Positions 48,890-59,471 of a DNA stretch of 64,000 nt are shown piece by piece. A model generated the notes under the pieces. It was not told where the DNA came from. It searched no databases and worked only from the letters and a program-made list of their open reading frames with translations. Origin of the DNA: Laburnicola sp. R22_1 (lineage: Eukaryota > Ascomycota > Dothideomycetes > Pleosporales > Didymosphaeriaceae); assembly GCA_014281115.1 (NCBI GenBank), contig JACONQ010000001.1:3968001-4032000 (forward strand), given 5' to 3'. Both the position numbers and the translations under genes were made by a program. How positions within the stretch are numbered: position 1 is the stretch's first letter; each line of letters starts with the position of its first letter.

Positions 48890-49495
48890 TTAAGTACATT
48901 CGGTCTTTGCATCGCCTATCCTGGGGTAACACACAGTACCCAGACTTTTGCGAAGTAACTGCCAGGCCCTCAGACCTATGCCGTAGTTGCTGTTGATCTT
49001 CTTCGTCGCTTCATCGACACCTTGCACCGGGTATACTTCGCTTGGCTCTTCTTCAAACGCCCAGTATTTTTCATACGGCGCGTCTTCGAGCAGCGAGAGA
49101 GTACACTTCTCCTTGTACCCCCGAAACCTGGTGGCCCTGATGTAAAATGGGAGAACGAATTCGCTGGTGTAGAAACGTCGGACGGCTCCAAAGTTGTTGA
49201 ATCCACAGTACGCTGCGACCGTGGCCTCCGGCTTGTCCATCGTAACGAACGAAGAGGGATCCTTCACTCGTCCAGCGCATAAAATGGGTTTGGCCTTGTT
49301 CGATTTACGTCGTCGGACTGTCGTCTGTCGAGTGGTCGATCTCTTCTGTGGTGTTGGTGCAGACGGCTCTTCGTCCTCGTCTTGAGACAAAGCATCTGAT
49401 GGTGTGCCAACGCGCGAAGGGGCAGGAGACTTCGAATCAGTGTGGGGCAAGGCCTCCACTTCCTCGTCGCTGAAAATATCCCGCGAAGAGTCCAT
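48890..49495 (-). CDS. Unknown protein, 201 aa, C-terminus encoded by a dispersed repeat
   Basis: Single exon. The N-terminal 70 residues are acidic and Ser-rich (RDIFSDEEVEALPHTDSKSP) and end in a basic cluster (TVRRRKSNKAKP). The C-terminal half looks folded (VAAYCGFNNFGAVRRFYTSE, FRGYKEKCTLSLLED). No known family is recognised. The final GTVCYPRIGDA is translated from a copy of the dispersed palindrome (48909-48932), so the original end may have been replaced when the repeat arrived. A second, inverted copy lies 870 bp away upstream of the gene at 49780. Short proteins of this layout can be nuclear, but nothing proves function; the gene may be young or decaying. Confidence 0.55.
   Translation of the reverse strand: MDSSRDIFSDEEVEALPHTDSKSPAPSRVGTPSDALSQDEDEEPSAPTPQKRSTTRQTTVRRRKSNKAKPILCAGRVKDPSSFVTMDKPEATVAAYCGFNNFGAVRRFYTSEFVLPFYIRATRFRGYKEKCTLSLLEDAPYEKYWAFEEEPSEVYPVQGVDEATKKINSNYGIGLRAWQLLRKSLGTVCYPRIGDAKTECT
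48909..48932 (-). repeat. Copy of the dispersed imperfect palindrome, inside a coding region
   Basis: Plus strand GCATCGCC, TATCCTGG, GGTAACAC. It is one of the best-conserved copies and is inverted relative to the copy at 49780. Confidence 0.6.
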
Positions 49496-49935
49496 CGGAG
49501 AGACCTATGCTGCGACAATCGTGACAACCAACATGTTTTTGTCGGTGAACCTATGCTGCGAGTGTCTGGCCGCAAGGGGCTTGGAGGACTAGATAACTCC
49601 TCCTCCTCCTTCTCTTGGGATAAAGGATCTAGGGAAAGGAAAAGGTATGGCGACGAGCGAAGGAGCAAGATACCCGTGTAAGATCTTTGGACAAAGCCTC
49701 TATGTAAGGTTCTTTTGAGTCTACGATCGTGCATCCGGAGAGGTCATAGCCGGCATATTCGCACTCGGCTTCTTCCGCTGTGTTACTCCAGGATAGGTAA
49801 TACGATGGCCAGATAAAGTCTAAATTTTATCAAGGTGGCTCGTGGGTTGGGTGTATGTGCCAAGATGCATCGCTTATCTAATAACTTTCGAAGGTTTTAC
49901 GTGAGATAGATCTCTCACCGTCCTCTCCGCACATT
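49496..49935. other. Intergenic between divergent genes, with a repeat copy
   Basis: Shared upstream region of the unknown 201-aa gene and the holo-ACP synthase gene. Contains the repeat copy at 49780 and nothing else recognised. Confidence 0.5.
49780..49803 (+). repeat. Copy of the dispersed imperfect palindrome
   Basis: GTGTTAC - TCCAGGATAG - GTAATAC, followed by GATGGCCAG, which resembles the flank of the copy at 9309. The homology therefore extends beyond the palindrome. Confidence 0.6.
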
Positions 49936-50572
49936 ATGCCTCCACGGCCTTTTCCTTTTCCCTTTCGGTTAGGCACAGATGTCTGCAGCGTTCCGCGCAT
50001 CCGAAGAATAATCCAGATTCCGCAACCCGCGCAGGAATCTTCAGACGGCGAATACAAGTCCCTCCATCGGTTCCTTTCCAAGCTCTTGACATGGCCTGAG
50101 CAACAACACTTTTGGCACCGGTTTAAGGATGCTAGCAATGTGGGACTTGAAGTGAAGCAAGTCGGTCAGTTTCTTGCTGGGAGGTACGGAGATAACATCT
50201 TCATTTGGGCCATGCACGTTGCTGACTGAATACAGATGGGCAGCAAAGGAAGCCTGTCGCAAAGCCTGCGAGCACCTGGGCTTGTCCAATGGCTTCCATT
50301 CGATCATGATACTCCCACTCGCCACTCCGCATAGCATACCGTCCGGAGCTACCTCTCGCCCTCGAGGCCTCATACTGCGCCAACGCCTCCCCGAGCTACC
50401 GAGCGATGCGCTCATAGAGCCTCACCACCCGCACTTCGATATGGAGTCGGTAGACGGTCAATTTTGTGAAGTGACCATCAGCCATGACTCATACTGGGCT
50501 ACAGCTACTGCGATTGTCCCTATGGTGGACGGCTGGAACGCGCAGGACGCCGCGCATGAAGACAAGAACTAG
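49936..50572 (+). CDS. PPT2: Mitochondrial-type holo-[acyl-carrier-protein] synthase
   Basis: Phosphopantetheinyl transferase of the AcpS type that activates the mitochondrial acyl carrier protein for type II fatty acid and lipoate synthesis. Exons 49936-50183 and 50236-50572 give 194 aa. The first AcpS motif is FRLGTDVCSVPRIRRI, with the magnesium-binding Asp near 15. The second, FLAGRWAAKEACRKAC, is completed across the 52-bp intron (E88, K87). The C-terminal strand FCEVTISHDSYWATATAIV matches the end of the family fold. The N-terminus is very short before the first motif, so a mitochondrial presequence is weak or replaced by internal signals. The length fits fungal Ppt2 proteins. Confidence 0.88.
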
Positions 50573-51368
50573 CTTGAAGGCTAGGTCTTGCGCATGGCGC
50601 CGCGACGCTAGGAGAAGTCCTGCAGATGTGGTGATGACTGGCACAAGAATTTCACTCTACAGTCAGAGGGGTGTACCGGGTTGGAAAGACACGGTTTCAT
50701 GGAGTCGGACGCTGGGATCTGATATCCGGACAAGAGACTGTTTCAGGGCCTCATATCGATGAGTAGATACAGAAGCGTCAAACGCTACAATCCCTACATT
50801 TGGGTTCTCTGGTTCTAAGATGAGATGGAGGCTACGCGTCGTGTGGACATGCACTGTTACCGATGGTCGGACGAGATTCCATACACTTGCAACTCTGCGT
50901 CTTGCTTCACAACACGCCTTGAGAGAAGAGATCTGCATTCCTCCACGGGTACTCCAACGCACGCACGGGCTTAAGCGGCATATGTTATTAGGCATCGTTC
51001 CTTGGTTCAAACCACGCGCCCACCGCCTCGCAACACCCCACTTGAACACGAGTAATACGTCCTCGGCATCACAACTCTTCTTAAAAGTACATCGGTGCCA
51101 TGGCAAGCTCGTATATCAGTTGTCACTTCAAGCAAGATACGAGCCTGCTTCGCCTTATTTGATAAAGCGGGATCTTGGCGGCATTCTGCCTCGCCTATGT
51201 CGCAGTATGATTCGTGGGGGCGAGCATCTCGCGAGTATGGCTCACAGCACGTCTTCGCAGCTGAGCTCCGTTCAACTCGCTCCTTCTGCCCATTCCCTCC
51301 GTCATTCGGGTGTATCGTTTCAAATTGAAGTCTTCCGCACCAGCGTGAACGCCACACACCTGTCCAAA
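50573..51368. other. Intergenic upstream of the MID2-like gene
   Basis: An open frame reaches back from the MID2-like gene into this region without resemblance to any family. Nothing else was recognised. Confidence 0.5.
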
Positions 51369-52617
51369 ATGCGCATACGCCTTCTCGTGAGCTCTGTGTT
51401 GTTCGCGAGCTCCAGTTTAGCGGAGCTTCAGACAACCACACAGGTGGCGACGGACCCGACAATCACCCAGGCACCAGACATTCCGATGGAGCTATTGAGA
51501 AGGCAGCGCAATAATGACCGTTTCATTGGGTGGTTGTCCTCGAAAGGAGAGTGGTTCAGCCGGACGTGCCATATTGGCGGGACTTACTATCAGAGTGGTG
51601 ACTATTACCGATGCTGCGCGACAACACGGGATGGCTGCAATGTACCGGTAGGCTGCGTTGATGGCAGCCTAGTCTACACATATACTACTACGGGGAGGGT
51701 GAGACTCACGACGATGGGATGGTATGGCTCCTACTAAATGGTTATTATTAAACATGGAAAGCAACTAACAGTGTGAACAGCACGGATGTGTACACACAAT
51801 CGAAGGCTGCGTCAATGACGGTGTGTAATACAGGGTTGGTATTCGAGAACACGTTAGATTCCAGTCCTTTGTCCAATATCTTTTGCGGCCTGAACCCTGT
51901 GAGATGGACGTATTATCGGGTTAGACCAACCGAAACATCATCGACATCTGGTAAACCGACACTTTCTTCAATTAGAGAAGCACGGACTGATAGTCATTAG
52001 AATCTTCAGAGACACCTTCGTCAACCACTTCACAGTCTACGCCCATAGATACCGGAACGCAAAGCCCTACACCTGAACCTGAACCCGAGAAAAGCAAAGC
52101 CTGGATCGCAGGTGCCGTGGTCGGCCCCATCGTAGGCCTCGCCTTAATCGGTTTGGCTCTCTGGTTCCTCCTCTTCCGCCGCAAGAAGAAGACCAACCCT
52201 TACCCTCCACCCATGGTTCAACAACAGCACCCAGGCGGACCATCCGCCTACGGTATCAACCCGAACCAAGAGCCGTCAGCATATTACGACAACCAAAAGC
52301 CCAATCTGGTTCCTGTTGGCGTAGCTTCGCACCAAAGCTGGTCCCCTTCACATCAGTCGAGTCCGTCGCAGGGCGCACATTCACCGCAGCCGCCGCAGGG
52401 TCCATATGCGCAGCAGTGGCAGCCTATGCAAGGGCAACAGGTATATCCCGGGTCGAGTCCGTCGCATAGTCCACCGCCGCAACAACAACACAATACGATG
52501 CCCTATAATGTGGGTGGTGGGGGGGAGGTGCCTGGGGTGGGGTACGCGGATAGGCCATTTTCAGCCGAGTTGGATGGGGTTGTGCAACAGCAGCAGCAGC
52601 AACAGCTAGTAAGGTAG
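51369..52617 (+). CDS. Secreted-domain single-pass membrane protein, MID2-like
   Basis: Exons 51369-51721, 51781-51950 and 52001-52617 give 379 aa. Signal peptide MRIRLLVSSVLFASSSLA. The outer domain has cysteines (CHIGGTYYQSGDYYRCCATT, CNVPVGCVDG, CNTGLVF, IFCGLNPV) and then a Ser/Thr-rich stalk (ETSSTSESSETPSSTTSQST) suited to O-mannosylation. One membrane segment follows, near 203-226 (AWIAGAVVGPIVGLALIGLA), ended by a basic stop-transfer (FRRKKK). The cytosolic tail is Pro/Gln/Ser-rich and ends with a run of seven glutamines. This is the plan of fungal MID2/WSC-type wall-stress sensors, a large family in filamentous ascomycetes, but ligand and signalling partner are unknown. ATG 51369 is chosen for the signal peptide. 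Confidence 0.82.
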
Positions 52618-55608
52618 TTGGAAACAAAGCAACGCGTTTGACGGGAGGAAAGAAGGGCAGGCTATTGTCATATGATCCATATTCTTTTGTTTTCTTCAGT
52701 GCTTAGGTCTCGGGGACGACGTTTGAATTGAACATGACGATATTGATGAACGAATTCAAGGTTCGACTGCTTCACTTTTTTGGTCAATTTCCGGAAAAAT
52801 TTGTCCTGTGTTTCCTTGCGTGTTTGGTTCCTTATGGTAGCACTTATGACGGGTTGATATCAGTACCATTGACGTACGGATTCGCCATAGTGAGCGCCTT
52901 GGATATATCACGCGTGTGACGGACTGGGGGTACATGCCCAGTTGAATCACATTAGGATGTACGATGCACAACCCAACTCTTGATATGGATACATAGGCGC
53001 GCGAATACCTTGACGTGAGTCCCATTGATATATGATAGGTAATAGGTATAGGAGCTGGAGGTGCATTGTGAATTAAATCACATCAGGGTGGGTGATGCAT
53101 GTGAAATGCGAGAGTTGGAAACGTAGGTGAGTTGATACAGGAGCCTTCATGTGTGTAAAATAGCAGATAACAAATTTCAAAGCTAATTCTAAGTTAATGA
53201 GTAATAGATATTACTATCTCTAATTTGCCACCAGCCCAAGTGCCTAATCAACCCTGTATGCCTCCCACGTCGATTTGCGTGTATACTCTTCTACCAGGCG
53301 ACAGAATGATCGCCTTTGATGAATAAACAGGTCGTCGATTCATATACCCTTCCTTACTTTATGATGAGATATAGCAATGTAGGTTGGAACTATTCGTCAA
53401 GGACCATAGAAAACACCGTACGTATTATCGAGACCTTGAATTTGGCTTCAAACCGCCGGACTTTGGACGCAATAGCTATGGCCGATGAAAAGATGGTGGG
53501 GAGTTATTTTTGTGCCATGTCTGTTCGAACTTCGAAGGCAGTGATTATAGAGACGCTTCGAAGTGAGACGAGTTTTTTTGTCAAATAGGAGTATGTAACA
53601 CGAGGCAGCGATATACAACAATTAATCTAGCCATCGTCCGCCTCTGTGTTAAGAGCCTATGGAGTATGAGATCACTAGCTGGTCGTTTAAACATTGAGTG
53701 GACATGACTTCGTTCTTAACTCTTCTCATGTTAATGCTGCTCCACGTGCCTTCATTCTAGTAAACGAACCTCCTCCAACGACATTTTCTACAATCGCAGA
53801 ACCAGTACGAACGGATCTATCACTTAATTCATTGCGATAAACCCATGAGATGGAGATAGCCTTTAATCAGCGTCCACGCGGCCTTCGCTAAAGCTGTCAA
53901 CAATCCCTCTTCAGGAACAAGAACACAGTAGCGCATTGCACATCGCGCCTCAACACAACACCTCGCCCCGCACCCGCATCACACCCCCCTCTCCAAACCA
54001 AACACCAGACTGTCACCAGGACACCAGCCCACACCATAAACCCTGCTGCACAAGTCCCAACCTTAGAAATGCCATCAACACGCCAACACCCCGTCCCGCC
54101 TCGCCTCGCCGTCGCCCAGTGCCCACTAAACCCCCCAAGAAAACCCCAAGCCCACAAAACCACACGGCCCAGCAACACCAAGATCTCGTCCTCTCCACCC
54201 TCCCCCCACCAAAAAGCCCAGCCTCATCTTCATCTCCCATAAAATTATACACTGCCGATCGCTCAAGCTCAAGCCCAAGGCCCAGCTCTGCACCGACCAA
54301 TCGATCCGATCGGCAAAGCCAAAGTTCAAGCTCGAGCTTGGTGCAAGCAGACAGGCCTCAGCCTCAATGCGACATGCGCGCCGTTGCGCGCACGCGCACC
54401 ACCCCGTTGCCGTTGCCGTCGCTCCATGCAATCTCCGCATCCTCGCCCTACGGAGCCTCCGACTTTGCAATGATTTTATTTTCGTTCTGGCATGATCATC
54501 CATCCATGGTGCATCCATCAGGCTGCCAGGCGCAGGCGCAGCGAATTTGAGCTGCTTGCTGCTGCGCCGCGACACGGACGTCGTTGGGCTGGCTAGGTCA
54601 GAGGTGGCTAGCACACGGCCCCGCAGCCGCAGCGGCTAGACGATTAAGCGTAAGAAAACATTCTGTTGATGATCCTAGAGAGTGATGAACATCTATTCGC
54701 GCAACGCGAAATGAAAAACACACCCACTTTCATAGGTAGAAAGAAATTGCGTAGGAAACGGAGGCGTGCCTTTCGGAGTCACGCGAGCCACCACATGGCA
54801 AAGGCGAGCGCAGAGCCTCGGTCCCAAGCGCGGGTAAAAAAGGGGGGCCGGGGTCCAGGGCGGGTGCGTCTGTTTTGTTGCCCAGCTCGCCAAATCAGAT
54901 GGCCACGCGCTCGAGTCGTACGCGAAATTAGGGCGCAAAGTCAATCGAGACCATGGCGTGCGCGCTGCAAAAACTCAAATCAGCATTTCATAGGTGCGAA
55001 TGTAATAGCTAGTAGCCAAACAATGAGTGTATTTTCCTAACGAAACAAGCATGAAACCACACAATGATGGAACTAATAAGCACCAAGCCCGACGACGAGA
55101 ATATGTGCCGCCCCCATGTCGTCGTCGTTACAAAAGCTGGGAATCGAAGAGGAAAATATACTTGTTCCGCGACGAGAAGGCAAAGAAGAAGAATAGTAAT
55201 AAAGAATAGGTTCCAGCACGCCGATGGGTGGGTTATCATGACATGACATCGTGAGGGTATTGACCGAAAAAACCGTCGTCGTCCGCTCCCAGCCGCTGCA
55301 CAAGCCAGATTTGAATAGAGGACAAGAGGTCGAACAAGAGCGAGACGCAAAAGCGAACAAAGAGCACAATGCAAGACGCGGGCGCGTCGATAAGAAAAAG
55401 GTGGTATAAGACTGAATTTGGCTGCGACGCTGCTGACTACCCGCCATTACATGGAATGGTACATTTCCATCTCTTCTGCTCTCCTTCTGCAAACGTCGCG
55501 AAATTTGGTATCTTAAATCTTAGCATGTTCATCAACACTGCTGCTCTCCAACACTACGATTGACAAAAATATTGAACTGGGTCGTGAATGCGATCGCGAC
55601 CGCGGAAC
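52618..55608. other. Gene-poor 3-kb region
   Basis: No convincing gene. The frame at 53936-54550 is Pro/Ser/Thr/Gln low complexity with no start context or domain. A weak, diverged tandem duplication is present near 52.9-53.15 kb. The stretch 53.1-53.9 kb is AT-rich. It separates the housekeeping block from the accessory right end. Confidence 0.45.
52945..53150 (+). repeat. Diverged tandem duplication
   Basis: AATCACATTAGGATG... near 52945 is echoed by AATCACATCAGGGTG... near 53076, each followed at similar spacing by GATGCA, then AACTCTTG/GAGAGTTGG, and GGATACATAGGCG/GAAACGTAGGTGA. Period about 131 bp, with many substitutions. Confidence 0.4.
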
Positions 55609-56496
55609 TTATGCGTGGAAGTGTTGGTGGCGGCGGCCGTGAGCGTGCCTCTTGTTGACGTACTCGGTCACGTAGACGACCTCGGTCTTGACAGCGGGAG
55701 CGTCGGCAGGAGGAGCCGGGGTAACGGCAGCGGAAGCGGCAACGTATGCTTCCTCGATGGAAGAGGGAGCGGCAGGGGCCGAAGGAGTAGGCTTATCCTC
55801 GACGCTGTGGTGCTCGGGCTTCGAGGGCGCCGAAGATGGGAGAGCGACAGGGCTGTCGTCAGCGTCAGGCGCGTCACCACCACAGAGGTAAAGCCACAAG
55901 TTTTGTGACTCATCGCAAAACTTGGTCTGGCGGTCGTCCCAGTTGATGTAGGAAACTTTGGCAGCTTGCTCGGCATTGTAGACGTTGAAGATGGGGCAGT
56001 GCTCGTTGTTCACTGAGGAAGCGTATTCACCGTCCTGACTTCCAGATTTGAGATAGAAGCCATCCGTGCGGCCAGGGCAATCCTCGAGGTTTCCGGTGCA
56101 GTCGACGAAGGACATGTCGAGATAGTTACCATGGTATTTCCCTTTTTTCTTGATCTTGTATTCTAACTGTGTGATGTCCTTTCCACCGCACTCTTCGAAC
56201 TTGGAGAGCTTGATAGAGATACCAGCGTCGTCTTCGGTTACGGGATCTTGGAAGTTCTCGTGGTAGAAGTCTCCAGTATGAAGTTTCAGTCCTGAGCCAG
56301 AGGGGCATCCCATCTGCTTCGCAATGGACCAGAGATATACAGGGTAGGAGCATCGATTGACAATCTTGGCATAAGGTTTTCCAGTGTTGCAGGTCGAGTT
56401 CTGCTCGAAGTTATCACGCTGTTGAAGACCTGTGGATGCGGCGGTGGTAGCGACGAGCGCGGCGGCGGCGAGGATGAGCTGCATCTTGAATAACAT
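55609..56496 (-). CDS. Secreted BYS1/thaumatin-like protein with a His/Arg-rich tail
   Basis: Single exon, 295 aa. The signal peptide starts MLFKMQLILAAAALVATTAA; an internal Met five residues in is an alternative start. The domain begins after a short spacer: KPYAKIVNRCSYPVYLWSIA, GLKLHTGDFYHENFQDP, GISIKLSKFEECGGKDITQL and YLDMSFVDCTGNLEDCPG. This is the BYS1 (Blastomyces yeast-phase) / antigenic thaumatin-like fold seen in many secreted fungal proteins. The last part of the domain is CDESQNLWLYLCGG. A Pro/Ala/Ser linker follows, then an unusual tail (NKRHAHGRRHQHFHA) rich in His and Arg that could bind metal. An extracellular or wall location is expected; molecular role unknown. Confidence 0.82.
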   Translation of the reverse strand: MLFKMQLILAAAALVATTAASTGLQQRDNFEQNSTCNTGKPYAKIVNRCSYPVYLWSIAKQMGCPSGSGLKLHTGDFYHENFQDPVTEDDAGISIKLSKFEECGGKDITQLEYKIKKKGKYHGNYLDMSFVDCTGNLEDCPGRTDGFYLKSGSQDGEYASSVNNEHCPIFNVYNAEQAAKVSYINWDDRQTKFCDESQNLWLYLCGGDAPDADDSPVALPSSAPSKPEHHSVEDKPTPSAPAAPSSIEEAYVAASAAVTPAPPADAPAVKTEVVYVTEYVNKRHAHGRRHQHFHA

Positions 56497-58217
56497 GGAC
56501 CGGTAGATAGTTGAGTTAAAGAAACTTGAACTCGTAAGAATGCTGATGAAAGAGCGGCTGCTGATAGCTGAAAGAGTGAAGCTATTCGGCGACAACGAGA
56601 GCTGACGAAGTCCTGCTTGGTGCGGTAGCAAGAAAAGACGGGGGCACCTGGGGGATTCGGCCTTAATAAGAGAGGCTGCATCCTGAAAACAGCCATACCG
56701 CGCCTGGTCAGTGGCCCGCCCGCCATGCAACGAATCGCCGCCCAGAAAGCGGGTTTGTCTGGAAGCCTGCCGGACGATATGACGCTAGGGGCCTGGCACG
56801 GCACCAACGGGTGAAGTGTTCAGCCCCAAGCGGTATAGTGCCCTCCCGGACTAAGCAGGGGAAGACCAATCGGACAAGCGCTGTCCCTGATGGTCGCATG
56901 CTGGCCTATATGAAGTCGAAACTTTGCGTTCCATGCCGGATAAGCTCTAGAATAGGAGCAAATTACGACTGGGGTCAAGATGACGGCCACGGACAGTACC
57001 TTGTGTGCTTGATTATTTCGTCGACACACCATGCACCCGGTGCTACCGGAGGAGTGCTGTCGTTTCACGATGACAATAACTGCAGAAGCTGAGTCTTGAC
57101 GCCTAGGTACAGGCGCTGAGTTTGCGCCCTGACTCCTGAGACACTGTGTACAGCTTTGCGCCGCGCAGCATGGCGGCTGGGCCCTTCGTCTTGGAGGAGC
57201 ACACCGAAATGAGCTCCCTTGGCGAGCCAGAGATGGCTTCCGCGCTCGAACTGCCTGAACCGGCTTGTTGGAAAGGGGCCGTGATGTTTGGTCGCCATTG
57301 TTGCTCATCAGCCCAACGGCACGTGGCAAGAGAGAAGAGTTTTTGCAAGCCGGCAGAGTCAGAAATGCCTTGTTTCCGGCTGTTGCAATCTGCAGCGCAT
57401 GGCGATGGAGCTGACTGGCGGTGGGCGCCGCTGATGCGTTGCCGGCTAACAGGTTCGTGCTGTGGGTATCGATAACGATATCGGGGTGAGGGCTCCGCCA
57501 TGTTTTCAGCCCTCCCCATTCACGAGGAGCCTTGTCCACAAGTAATTTGCCGTGCGCCGAGCGCCGCGCATCCCAAGAATGAGATGAAGATTGAGATCAA
57601 ATCGCATCGCGAGTGAGAGTTGCGCGCCCAGGGAATTCTTTTTGTCGGCGCCGTCGTGGCCATCTTGTTTTGGGCCGTGGTGAGGTTGAGCTGACGTGGT
57701 GCTGTCGTGGCCTCCCAATTGGCCGTCCGCCTCGTAAGCGAGAAACAAGCTGGCAGACGCTCGTGAAGTGCTCGGCAAGCATCTTGGACGAAGAGTTCCG
57801 GCTTCCCCGAGGGGCGATAGCTGACATGATGGTGTTGGCGTTGACTGTTGGGGCGGGTGTTGTGCTGTGCTGTGCTGCAGAGACAACACCTCCCGGTCTC
57901 CAGGCATCTGGATGTTGTAATCCAGCACCTCCAGGGCTCCCCAGGCCAGGACTTATTCACGAGATTCCATTACAACTACGTACAGCTATAGGAAAAAGCT
58001 TGAATGCAGTTGCCCTTGGGATTGTTTATCCTGGGCTAACACATGGTACTTAAAGTTTTCGTCCTGGTACTGGATTCGTACTGCGTGCAGTCACTGGCTG
58101 ACTATCGTCCAGCAGCAACAATGCTATACAAAATCCTTTTGGGGCGCAGCAACCCATTCCACAGGTTGTCTTCCTCCTACCACTTCAACGCCCCATCTGA
58201 CTTCGCCATCGCGGCCC
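56497..58217. other. Intergenic, 1.7 kb, with a repeat copy
   Basis: Upstream region of the BYS1-like gene and sequence left of a transposase remnant. Long overlapping frames on both strands (57.1-57.9 kb) come from GC-rich composition and have no family resemblance. The copy of the dispersed palindrome at 58019 lies here. Confidence 0.45.
58019..58042 (-). repeat. Copy of the dispersed imperfect palindrome
   Basis: Plus strand GGATTGTT, TATCCTGG, GCTAACAC, followed by ATGGTACT-TAAA. The same flank (reverse ATGGTACT-CAAA) accompanies the copy at 60878, so the repeat unit here is at least 40 bp. Confidence 0.55.
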
Positions 58218-58784
58218 TTGAACCAACCTAGCATCGTCTTTACCTCCGTGTCCCGTTTGATGCCCAGCCCTTCATCCTGCAACAAGGACAGGAAATTTTC
58301 GCTGCCCGCAACAAGCACCAGCACGTCAGCTGAGTGGCATGGAGGAGCTGTTTTCTGGTCACCTGCCCGCGTACAGAGGGCGCGCGACTCTCTCAGCCAA
58401 CAAGAGGCTGAAAAACAACAATTAGAACTCCAAAAAAGTCAGCAAAGAGAGATCCAGATAGCTAATAGGCAGCTTAAAGCTCGTCTACTACAGGAGAAGC
58501 GTGTTGCGCGGGCAGCAGCTCAAGATGCGCGCGCCAAGGAGAAGGCTGATCAGGCTACTGAGCGACGCCTCCGTCAACAGGCTCGTACGGCGCAACAACA
58601 ACTTCAGAGACGTCTCAAATTAGCCAGAAAGGGCAATACAAAGGCTTCTAAGTCTACTACTAGGCTTATTAAGAAGAAGAAGCCTGCGCCAGCACCTGTG
58701 CGCATTGATGAAGCTGCATCTGCTCCACCAACGCCCTCATCGCGCAGAGGCCGAATCATCAGAACACCAAGTAGATATCTATAA
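58218..58784 (+). mobile_element. C-terminal part of a pogo-like transposase (5'-truncated remnant)
   Basis: 188-aa frame ending in TAA. From about residue 40 it shows the tail of fungal pogo/CENP-B-type transposases: HGGAVFWSPARVQRARD, then a Gln/Glu/Arg/Ala coiled region (LQKSQQREIQIANRQLKARL), a basic stretch (TTRLIKKKKPAPAPV) and the end RRGRIIRTPSRYL. The DNA-binding and DDE catalytic domains are absent upstream, so the element cannot move itself. The end motif RRGR-then-basic/aromatic is shared with the remnant at the right edge, marking related elements. Confidence 0.7.
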
Positions 58785-59471
58785 TCTGAGTAGCTAGCAA
58801 TCATCTACAGACGTAGGAGACCTCAACCCCAAAAAATCTCGCGATAAAAGCTTTTGTATAGAGCTCTACAGCCTCATGTTGGGCGGCGCGCTCATGCTAG
58901 GGTGGCGCGTTTTGGTGACGCGGCGCACCGACTGCCAAGGCACGGTAGCGCCGAGACCGAATAGCGCGACGACTATAGCTATGGCAAGTACTAGGATTGG
59001 CCCACGGTCTTAGGCCTTATCGGGCATTGGGTAGATGGCTTCATAGCTCATACATGATACACGATCAAGTTCATACCTTGCTCGCTACAATAGGTCGCAT
59101 CAAGGAAAACCACAACATGCAAGAAGACTCGGTGTCGCAGGTTTTGAAGCACCGATCGGGACCGACATAGCGCCGAATACAAGTCGCTTCTTGTTGCGGA
59201 GCGTCACTACGGAGGGCCCTCACAACATGAATCTTTGCCAGAAAATCCAGGGAACTGGCCTGGGAGCTGTTCAGGTAATAAAGGCTGTAACGCTGCGGTG
59301 GGACCTTGGATACTTCAGTTGCCATCCGCCGGTCTTCTGACCATTCTCAGGTTCCACCCTTTTTCCACGTTCCGTACCACTTGTATATCTGCAAGGCGGC
59401 GGATGTATAAAGTTCACAGCTTTTCTCAGCACTCGTGGTCTCATTGATTGTTAAACAACGAATACACCTAG
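58785..59471. other. Intergenic, transposon 3' flank and monooxygenase promoter
   Basis: Contains the paired direct repeats of the transposon remnant, then the upstream region of the FAD monooxygenase. Nothing else recognised. Confidence 0.5.
58881..58915 (+). repeat. Paired direct repeats downstream of the transposase end
   Basis: GGGCGGCGCGCTCATG (58881-58896) and GGGTGGCGCGTTTTGG (58900-58915), offset 19 bp, about 97 bp after the transposase stop. Confidence 0.45.

Noticed and set aside
50820..51737. 305-codon frame covering the start of the MID2-like gene
   Set aside because: The upstream part is only a chance extension of the same frame; the signal peptide at 51369 marks the real start.
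53936..54550. 204-codon open frame on the plus strand
   Set aside because: Pro/Ser/Thr/Gln low complexity with overlapping frames on both strands, no domain, no supporting context.
57065..57960. Several overlapping frames over 75 codons on both strands
   Set aside because: GC-rich sequence without stops; none resembles a protein family and none has plausible introns or start context.
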